Below, piece after piece: positions 11,205 through 18,407 of a DNA stretch of 18,407 bases. The notes below the pieces were generated by a model. That model was not told the origin of the DNA, ran no database searches, and saw nothing but the letters and a program-made list of their open reading frames with translations. Position numbers and translations under genes: made by a program. The first letter of the stretch is position 1. Every line of letters begins with the position of its first letter. This DNA is from CAKVLS01 sp045651685 (GTDB lineage: Bacteria; Bacillota; Clostridia; Christensenellales; UBA1242). The DNA is taken from positions 1-18,407 of the forward strand of contig JAZRSV010000018.1 of the NCBI GenBank assembly GCA_045651685.1. Reading direction: 5' to 3'.

Positions 11205-14200
11205 TTATTCTTCATCTTCAAAAGATTGCTCTTCTAGAGTTTGGATTGTTTCTTCATAAACATTATCTTCGGCTTTATTTTCTACTGGGAAGATATTGCG
11301 ATATTGACGCATACCAGTACCAGCAGGAATCATTTTACCAATGATAACATTTTCTTTAATACCAATCAATGGATCAACTTTACCCTTAATAGCAGCTTCG
11401 GTAAGAACGCTTGATGTTTCTTGGAAGGAAGCAGCTGATAAGAATGACTCTGTAGATAGAGATGCTTTTGTGATACCAAGAAGAACACGCTTTGCATCTG
11501 CAGGCATGCCACCAGCAGCCAAAACTTTGTCGTTAGCTTCTTCATATCTTCTAATGTCTACCATATCGCCTGGCAACAAGTCTGTGTCACCTGGATTTTC
11601 GATCTTAACTTTCTTTAACATTTGACGAATGATAATTTCAACGTGTTTTGAGTTAATACGAACATCTTGTAAACGATATACTTCAAGAACTTCTTTTAGA
11701 AGATATTCTTGAACACCCTTTAGACCTCTTACTCTCAAGATGTCATTAGGATAGATAGAACCGCTTGTTAAGCATTGACCAACCTCTACAACATCACCAC
11801 TCTTAACTGCAAGAACGGTCTTGTTCTTTGGAGGGGTCATATATTCTATATCACCATCGCTAGAGAATACAGTAATTTTGTATCTTTCGCCAGCTTCTTC
11901 GATTTTGATTTTACCAGAAACTTCACTGATAATTGCTTCACCTTTAGGTCTGCGTGCTTCAAAAATTTCTTCAACACGAGGAAGACCTTTTGTGATATCG
12001 GCAGCAGATGCAACACCACCAGTGTGGAAGGTTCTCATTGTCAACTGAGTACCTGGCTCACCGATAGATTGAGCTGCGATAATACCAACAGCTTCACCCA
12101 CATCAACCATCTTGTTGTTAGCCATATTTCTACCATAACATTTTGCACAAACGCCATGTTTTGACTTACAAGTAAGAGCTGTACGGATGTTAACTTTTGT
12201 GATACCACAGTCAACAATTTCTTTTGCCATTTTTGGAGTAATCATCTCATTTGCAGGGCAAATAAGTTCTTTTGTTTTGATATTGTAGATATTATCTACG
12301 CTAACACGACCAGAGATGCGATCTTCTAGTTTTTCGATAACAGTTCCGTCTTCAACGATATCGTATACTTCCATACCTTTTGGTTTTTCACCATTTGTAG
12401 CAAAGCAGTCTTCTTCGTTGACAACAACATCTTGAGCTACGTCAACCAAACGACGGGTTAAGTAACCAGAGTCAGCTGTTTTTAGCGCTGTATCGGCAAG
12501 ACCTTTACGACCACCACGGCTTGATAGGAAGTAGTCAATTGGTGTCAAACCACTTCTAAAGCAAGCTTTAACTGGGATGTCTATTTTTTGACCAGATGCA
12601 CTCGCCATAACACCACGCATACCACACAATTGGTTGATTTGTCCTGGGTTACCACGCGCACCAGATATAGCCATCATTTTGATTGGGTTTAGATTGCCCA
12701 AGTTTTTCAAAACGGCATCTTTAACTTTGTTAGTAGTTTCGTTCCAAATAGCAACGTTTTTAGAAACTTTTTCGTCTAGAGACATCATACCACGACGGTA
12801 TGCTTTTTCGTTTTCTAAAACTTTAGCATCAGCTTCGGCAACTAATTGTGCTTTTTCTGGTGGTTCTTGCATATCAAACACATTAACGGTGATAGCACCA
12901 AGTGTAGAATATTTGAAACCTAGAGCTTTGATTTTGTCTAGCATAACAACAGTTTTTGTAGAACCAAACTTGTCATAAATCGCAGAAACGATGTTGCCTA
13001 GTTCTTTTTTACCAACAGTAGAATCTACTTCATATTTTAGAGCATTTTCTCTCTTGGTTCTGTCAACCATGCCTGCATCTTGAGGGATACAACGGTTGAA
13101 CAAAATTCTACCAACTGTGGTTGGAACTCTGCCTGTAATAGTTTCGCCTTCGAATTGGGCAGTTTTTCTTACATAAATTTTTGATTGTAATTCTAGGTTC
13201 TTTGTTTGATAAGCCATAATAGCTTCATCTTCGTCACGATAGCAGCTGCCTTCGTTTAGAGAACCTGGTTTTTCGATGGTCATATAATAACAACCAATGA
13301 CGATATCCTGTTGAGGAGTCATAACTGGTTTACCATCGGCTGGTTTTAGTACATTGTTAGAAGCAAGCATAATCATACGAGCTTCTGTTCTAGCTTCGAT
13401 AGATAGAGGTACGTGAATTGGCATTTGGTCACCGTCGAAGTCGGCGTTAAAGCCTACGCAGACAAGTGGGTGAAGTTTGATAGCTCTACCCTCAACCAAA
13501 ACTGGTTCGAACGCTTGAATACCTAGTCTGTGCAATGTAGGAGCACGGTTAAGTAGTACTGGGTGATCTTTGATAACTTCGTCAAGAACATCCCAAACTA
13601 TAGGTTTTTCTCTCTCTATGATGCGTTTTGCAGATTTAATGTTGTAAGATTGGTTATCTTCAACAAGTTTTTTCATAATAAATGGTTTGAACAATTCAAG
13701 AGCCATTTCTTTAGGTAGACCACATTGATAAATCTTAAGTTCTGGACCTACAACGATAACAGAACGACCAGAGTAGTCAACACGCTTACCTAGCAAGTTT
13801 TGACGGAAACGACCTTGTTTACCACGAAGCATAGCTGTCAAGCTCTTTAGGTCTCTAGCTTTAGGACCTTGAATAGCTTTACCTCTCTTACCGTTATCAA
13901 ATAGCGCGTCAACAGCTTCTTGAAGCATACGCTTTTCGTTGCGGATAATAACTTCTGGAGCACCAAGTTCAAACAACTTTTTCAAACGATTGTTACGGTT
14001 GATAACACGACGATACAAATCGTTTAGGTCGCTGGTAGCATATCTACCACCATCAAGTTGAACCATTGGTCTTAACTCTGGAGGAAGAACTGGAACAACA
14101 TCCATGATCATCCATTCAGGTTTATTACCACTCTTTAAGAAAGCTTCTACACTTTCTAGTCTCTTAATAGCTTTTAATCTCTTTTGACCTTTTGCAGTTT

Positions 14201-14792
14201 TGATGATTTCTTTTAATTCTTCATCATCTTTTTCTAGGTCAATAGCTTTAAGCAATTCTTTGATTGCTTCTGCACCCATACCTACTCTTGGTGCATTGTC
14301 ATAGCCATATTCTTCTACGCTATCTCTGTATTCTTTATCAGTGATAACTTGTTTGTATTGGAATATAGTCTTTTTAGGATCAAGAACTATGTAGTTAACA
14401 TAGTACAAAACTTGTTCTAATGCTTTAGGGGTAATATCAAGGATAGTACCTATTCTTGAAGGAACACCTCTAAAGAACCAAATATGAGAAACAGGAGTAG
14501 CAAGTTCGATGTGACCCATACGCTCACGACGAACTTTTGAGTGTGTTACTTCAACACCACACTTGTCACAAACTACGCCTTTGTAGCGTATGCGTTTGTA
14601 TTTTCCGCAGTGACATTCCCAGTTTTTTCTAGGTCCAAAAATTCTTTCGCAGAATAGACCATCTCTTTCTGGTTTTTGAGTACGATAGTTGATAGTTTCA
14701 GGTTTTGTAACTTCACCATAACTCCATTCTCTAATTTTTTCTGGTGAAGCAATACCTATTCTCATAGAATCGAAATTATTTAATTCAAACAT
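11205..14792 (-). CDS. rpoC: RNA polymerase subunit beta'
   Basis: Beta' (1195 residues, the usual Bacillota size, without the large proteobacterial trigger-loop insertion) forms half of the polymerase clamp and carries the active-site metals. The N-terminal zinc site is C60, C62, C75, C78. The catalytic NADFDGDQM is at 449-457, with D451, D453 and D455 binding Mg. The second zinc site is C796, C875, C882, C885. The bridge helix and trigger loop follow (GIIAAQSIGEPGTQLTMRTFHTGG at 903-926). The tail is acidic. The ribosome site AGGAGAG overlaps the rpoB end and the gap is 13 nt, so the two are co-translated from one message. Residue 84, just after the zinc site, is His, where Lys or Arg is reported in fidaxomicin-sensitive enzymes. 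Confidence 0.99.
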   Translation of the reverse strand: MFELNNFDSMRIGIASPEKIREWSYGEVTKPETINYRTQKPERDGLFCERIFGPRKNWECHCGKYKRIRYKGVVCDKCGVEVTHSKVRRERMGHIELATPVSHIWFFRGVPSRIGTILDITPKALEQVLYYVNYIVLDPKKTIFQYKQVITDKEYRDSVEEYGYDNAPRVGMGAEAIKELLKAIDLEKDDEELKEIIKTAKGQKRLKAIKRLESVEAFLKSGNKPEWMIMDVVPVLPPELRPMVQLDGGRYATSDLNDLYRRVINRNNRLKKLFELGAPEVIIRNEKRMLQEAVDALFDNGKRGKAIQGPKARDLKSLTAMLRGKQGRFRQNLLGKRVDYSGRSVIVVGPELKIYQCGLPKEMALELFKPFIMKKLVEDNQSYNIKSAKRIIEREKPIVWDVLDEVIKDHPVLLNRAPTLHRLGIQAFEPVLVEGRAIKLHPLVCVGFNADFDGDQMPIHVPLSIEARTEARMIMLASNNVLKPADGKPVMTPQQDIVIGCYYMTIEKPGSLNEGSCYRDEDEAIMAYQTKNLELQSKIYVRKTAQFEGETITGRVPTTVGRILFNRCIPQDAGMVDRTKRENALKYEVDSTVGKKELGNIVSAIYDKFGSTKTVVMLDKIKALGFKYSTLGAITVNVFDMQEPPEKAQLVAEADAKVLENEKAYRRGMMSLDEKVSKNVAIWNETTNKVKDAVLKNLGNLNPIKMMAISGARGNPGQINQLCGMRGVMASASGQKIDIPVKACFRSGLTPIDYFLSSRGGRKGLADTALKTADSGYLTRRLVDVAQDVVVNEEDCFATNGEKPKGMEVYDIVEDGTVIEKLEDRISGRVSVDNIYNIKTKELICPANEMITPKMAKEIVDCGITKVNIRTALTCKSKHGVCAKCYGRNMANNKMVDVGEAVGIIAAQSIGEPGTQLTMRTFHTGGVASAADITKGLPRVEEIFEARRPKGEAIISEVSGKIKIEEAGERYKITVFSSDGDIEYMTPPKNKTVLAVKSGDVVEVGQCLTSGSIYPNDILRVRGLKGVQEYLLKEVLEVYRLQDVRINSKHVEIIIRQMLKKVKIENPGDTDLLPGDMVDIRRYEEANDKVLAAGGMPADAKRVLLGITKASLSTESFLSAASFQETSSVLTEAAIKGKVDPLIGIKENVIIGKMIPAGTGMRQYRNIFPVENKAEDNVYEETIQTLEEQSFEDEE

Positions 14793-14805
14793 CTATATAT
14801 CTCTC

Positions 14806-17800
14806 CTATTCATCAAAGTCGTCAAACAAACTGCTTTCGTCAAAGTTGTCAAACATATCATCTTGTTCGGCTAGTTGTTCTTGTTCTGTAGTAATATCAG
14901 TAGGCTCGTTATCAAGTTCAAGCTCTACCTCTTCTGGAACATCCTTGTTAGCCTTTGTCATTAGAGGTACAGATTCTAACTCGTCGTTAGAAAGTTCACT
15001 CAAAGACACCTCTTGTTTTTGTTCATTTAAGATTCTTATATCAAGACCCAAACTTTGGAATTCTTTGATTAACACTTTGAATGATTCAGGTATACCAGGC
15101 TCTGCAATAGGATAACCTTTTACGATAGCTTCGTAAGTTTTGTTACGGCCTATAACATCGTCTGATTTTACAGTAAGCATTTCTTGAAGTAATCTTGAAG
15201 CACCATAAGCTTCTAATGCCCATACTTCCATTTCACCAAATCTTTGGCCACCAAACATAGCTTTACCGCCAAGAGGTTGTTGAGTGACAACAGAGTAAGG
15301 ACCAGTAGAACGAGCGTGCATTTTTGAGTCAACCATGTGGTCAAGCTTAATCATGTACATAACACCGACAGTTACACGGTTTTCGAATGGTTCACCTGTT
15401 CTACCATCATATACAGTCATCTTACCGTCTACGCCGTCAAATCCGTCATCACCGTAGTAAGCATCGATTTGAGGTTTGTATTCTGTAAGAAGATTCATAA
15501 TATCTTTTTCGTTTGCGCAGTCAAATACTGGTACTGCAACTTTCCAGTCAAGTGCAAGAGCAACTTTACCAAGCAATACTTCCAAAACCTGACCTACGTT
15601 CATACGGCTAGGGATACCTAGTGGGTTAAGAACGATATCAACTGGACGACCGTTTGGTAAGAATGGCATATCTGCTTCTGGCAATACGCGGCTAACAACA
15701 CCTTTGTTACCGTGACGACCAGCCATCTTATCGCCGACTGACATTTTACGCTTTTGAGCAATGAAAACTTTTACCATAGTGTTAACACCAGGTTCTAGTT
15801 CGTCTTTGTTTTTACGAGTAAATACTTGAACATCTACTACTACACCAGCATGTCCGTGTTGAACACGAAGTGAAGTATCTCTTACTTCTCTAGCTTTTTC
15901 GCCAAAGATAGCACGAAGAAGTCTTTCTTCTGGGGTTAATTCGGTTTCGCCCTTTGGTGTAACCTTACCAACAAGGATATCACCTGCTCTAACATAAGCA
16001 CCAACACGAATAATACCATTTTCGTCCAAGTTTTTAAGTGCATCTTCACCAAGGTTAGGGATATCACGAGTGATTTCTTCATCACCTAGTTTTGTAGCTC
16101 TAGCTTTGGTATCTTCTACTTTAAGAGTGATAGAAGTTAAGATGTCTTCTTTAGAAATTCTTTCAGAAATCAAGATAGCGTCTTCGTAGTTATAACCTTC
16201 CCAGTTCATATATGCGATAAGCATATTTTTACCTAAAGCAAGTTCGCCATCTTTTGTTGAGAAACCATCAGCAAGTGTGTCGCCTTTTTCTACTCTTTGG
16301 TTTTTAACAACAGCAGGTTTTTGGTTAACACAAGTGTCTTGGTTAGTTTTTGCAAATTTGATTAGTTTGTATGTATCTGTTTCGCCATCATCGTTTTTAA
16401 CACGAATTTCGGTAGAAGATACATATGATACAAAACCAGCATTTTTAGCAAGAATCATACAACCACTGTCGTGAGCGATTTTATGTTCCATACCAGTACC
16501 AATTAATGGAGCGTCAGTTTTGATTAGAGGAACAGCTTGTCGTTGCATGTTAGAACCCATCATCGCACGGGCTGTATCGTCGTTGGCGATAAATGGAATC
16601 AAGCAAGTAGCTGCAGAAATAAATTGTCTTGGGCTAACATCGACATAGTCAATCATAGAGTTAGGAACTTCTACAACTGTGTCTCTGTATCTACAAATAA
16701 CACGAGGATTGATAAACTTGTTGTTTTCGTCAAGAGGTTCTACTGCTTGAGCAACATAGTTGTTTTCTTCTTCGTCTGCCATTAGGTATACAACTTTGTC
16801 AGTTACTACACCTTTTTGTTTATCTACAATTCTGTATGGTGATAGTAAGAAACCATACTCATTAATTTTTGCATAAGTTGCAACGCTGTTGATAAGACCG
16901 ATACCTTGACCTTCTGGGGTTTCAAGGGCACATATTCTACCATAGTGGCTATAGTGAATATCACGAACTTCGGCAGTTGCTCTTTCTTTCTTAACACCGC
17001 CAGGGCCTACAGCAGAAATTTTACGCTTTTGAGTAAGCTCACTGATAGGGTTAACTTGGTCCATAAGTTGTGACAATTGTGAACTTGCCAAGAAGTCTTT
17101 TAGCGCTTTGTTAATAGGTCTAGCATTAATAACTGATGATGGGTTGACAGTAGTAAGGTCTTGTGCTTGCAAAGTCTCACGAATAACACCAGCAAGTTTG
17201 TTAACACCACTACGGAAAGCACCAGCCATCAACTCGCCAACAGAAGCTATACGACGGTTAGCAAGGTGGTCGATATTGTCAATGCTGCCAATACCATTGT
17301 TAAGTCCCAAATGATAACTAATAGTTGCATAAATATCATCCATAGTTAGTTGGAAACTCATAAGTTGTTTAGCATTTTCTCTAATAGCATCTTCTCTTTC
17401 TTCTTGAGTTTTGAACTCTTTTAGAAGTTTTGTTAGAGTTGGATAGTGAACCATCTCATTGATGCCAAGTTCTTCTTCATTGCATGCAAAAACATCAGAC
17501 AATCTAACTCTAGCATTGCCCAATACTTTGTGACCAACAAAATCAGAGCCATCCATTAAGAAAGCACCTTTTGTTGTTTTTGCTCTTACCCAAACTTCGT
17601 TAATACCAGCAGCTTGAATCTTTTTAGCTACTTCGCTAGTGATTGTTTCGCCAGCTTTAACAAAAGTTGTTCTGCCAGATACTACATCTTTGAATGCAAC
17701 TTGGTTAGTGATACGAGTTGCAATGCTTAATTTTTTGTCAAGTTTATAACGACCAACACGGTTTAGATTGTAATATTGGTGTGTAAAGAACAAATTATTA

Positions 17801-18407
17801 ATATAGTTGTGTGTTGCTTCTGCAGAAGGTATTTCTGATGGACGCATTTTTCTAGAAAGCTCAATCAAAGCTTCTTCTTGAGTTTGTTGAGGTTCTTTTT
17901 CTAGAGTGTTAAGAATAAGTGGATCATTGCCAAACAAATCAGCAATTTGTTTAGAATCCAAACCAAAACACTTTAAGAATACGCCAAGAGATACTTTGCT
18001 ACTTCTGTCAACAACGATTTTTAAGAAATCATTAGCATTTTGTTCTACTTCGATCCAAGTACCACGAGTTGGTATGATTGTACCATTAAACAACCATTTA
18101 CCAGTTTTATCTTGAACTGTGTCAAAATAAACACTTGGAGAACGAACGATTTGGCTAACTACAACACGTTGTATACCATTAAAAATGAAAGAGCCCTCAT
18201 CGGTCATTAGAGGTACATCTCCCAAGAATACTTCTTGCTCGATAACTTCTCCATCTTCCTTTCTAACAAGTCTTACTCTAGCTTTCAATGCAACTGAGTA
18301 TGTTACACCTTTACGCATACACTCTTCACGAGTATATTTGCTAGTTGGATCTAGTGTGTAATTTACAAAATAAATTTCGGCTTTTCCACTATAATCAGTA
18401 ATAGGTG
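14806..18407 (-). CDS. rpoB: RNA polymerase subunit beta (5' end outside window)
   Basis: 1199 residues are visible; the frame is open to the edge, and residues upstream of the ATG at 18318 (for example YTLDPTSKYTREECMRKG) are normal beta sequence, so that ATG is internal and the N-terminus is missing. Conserved parts: EVFLGDVPLMTDEGSF, VVVSQIVRSPSVYF, the rifamycin region (about 16891-17082), the active-site GRHGNKGVVSRVLPEADMPF and the C-terminal GGKAMFGGQRFGEMEVWALEAYGA. It ends in a strongly acidic tail. In the rifamycin pocket, with E. coli numbers, F514 is Leu, N518 Val, H526 Gln, R529 Lys, P567 Gln and N568 Gly, while Q513, D516, S531, P564 and I572 are kept. rpoC follows 13 nt later. 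Confidence 0.99.
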   Translation of the reverse strand, partial: PITDYSGKAEIYFVNYTLDPTSKYTREECMRKGVTYSVALKARVRLVRKEDGEVIEQEVFLGDVPLMTDEGSFIFNGIQRVVVSQIVRSPSVYFDTVQDKTGKWLFNGTIIPTRGTWIEVEQNANDFLKIVVDRSSKVSLGVFLKCFGLDSKQIADLFGNDPLILNTLEKEPQQTQEEALIELSRKMRPSEIPSAEATHNYINNLFFTHQYYNLNRVGRYKLDKKLSIATRITNQVAFKDVVSGRTTFVKAGETITSEVAKKIQAAGINEVWVRAKTTKGAFLMDGSDFVGHKVLGNARVRLSDVFACNEEELGINEMVHYPTLTKLLKEFKTQEEREDAIRENAKQLMSFQLTMDDIYATISYHLGLNNGIGSIDNIDHLANRRIASVGELMAGAFRSGVNKLAGVIRETLQAQDLTTVNPSSVINARPINKALKDFLASSQLSQLMDQVNPISELTQKRKISAVGPGGVKKERATAEVRDIHYSHYGRICALETPEGQGIGLINSVATYAKINEYGFLLSPYRIVDKQKGVVTDKVVYLMADEEENNYVAQAVEPLDENNKFINPRVICRYRDTVVEVPNSMIDYVDVSPRQFISAATCLIPFIANDDTARAMMGSNMQRQAVPLIKTDAPLIGTGMEHKIAHDSGCMILAKNAGFVSYVSSTEIRVKNDDGETDTYKLIKFAKTNQDTCVNQKPAVVKNQRVEKGDTLADGFSTKDGELALGKNMLIAYMNWEGYNYEDAILISERISKEDILTSITLKVEDTKARATKLGDEEITRDIPNLGEDALKNLDENGIIRVGAYVRAGDILVGKVTPKGETELTPEERLLRAIFGEKAREVRDTSLRVQHGHAGVVVDVQVFTRKNKDELEPGVNTMVKVFIAQKRKMSVGDKMAGRHGNKGVVSRVLPEADMPFLPNGRPVDIVLNPLGIPSRMNVGQVLEVLLGKVALALDWKVAVPVFDCANEKDIMNLLTEYKPQIDAYYGDDGFDGVDGKMTVYDGRTGEPFENRVTVGVMYMIKLDHMVDSKMHARSTGPYSVVTQQPLGGKAMFGGQRFGEMEVWALEAYGASRLLQEMLTVKSDDVIGRNKTYEAIVKGYPIAEPGIPESFKVLIKEFQSLGLDIRILNEQKQEVSLSELSNDELESVPLMTKANKDVPEEVELELDNEPTDITTEQEQLAEQDDMFDNFDESSLFDDFDE

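Noticed and set aside
14806..18318. rpoB starting at the ATG at 18318
   Set aside because: The frame stays open to the edge of the window and the upstream residues are normal beta-subunit sequence; the true start lies outside.

Overview
The window is AT-rich and almost entirely coded on the minus strand. It carries the core rpoB-rpoC / rplGB-rpsL-rpsG-fusA-tuf transcription and translation region in the gene order typical of Bacillota. The RpoC (1195 aa) lacks the large insertions of proteobacterial enzymes, the 88-aa L7Ae-like protein sits just ahead of S12, and Shine-Dalgarno sites (AGGAGG types) are strong. All of this fits a low-GC Gram-positive, most likely an uncultured clostridial lineage. 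Genus cannot be told from the window.

Right to left (direction of transcription): rpoB is cut by the window edge at 18407, and its frame runs to the edge, so the ATG at 18318 is internal. It is followed 13 nt later by rpoC and an intrinsic terminator. Then come three small monocistronic-looking genes that interrupt the usual rpoC-to-rplGB adjacency: an unrecognised 68-aa protein, an orphan HicB-like protein, and a 190-aa Nudix-fold protein with a degenerate Nudix box. Each ends in its own hairpin terminator. A consensus promoter (TTGACA-N17-TAAAAT) restarts transcription into rplGB-rpsL-rpsG-fusA, with structured hairpins between rplGB and rpsL. tuf follows with an extra promoter of its own and a strong terminator. 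trpS is separate, with its own promoter and terminator.

The left part is accessory. A plus-strand Cys-rich membrane peptide (3139-3336) is divergent from an ArsR/SmtB-type repressor, with palindromes in the shared promoter region. uvrC lies downstream of the repressor and appears to be transcribed leaderlessly. Past uvrC and its terminator is a small lipoprotein gene, followed by a second, diverged copy of the last ~107 bp of the uvrC region. The lipoprotein gene is therefore flanked by direct repeats of the uvrC 3' end.

The points most worth a second look are: the RpoB rifamycin pocket, which differs from the consensus at four drug-contact positions (F514L, H526Q, R529K, N568G in E. coli numbering); the repressor and Cys-rich peptide pair; the repeat-flanked lipoprotein; the rpsL leader hairpin; and the three-gene insertion that splits the rpoBC-str cluster. 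No CRISPR array, transposase, integrase, tRNA or rRNA was seen.
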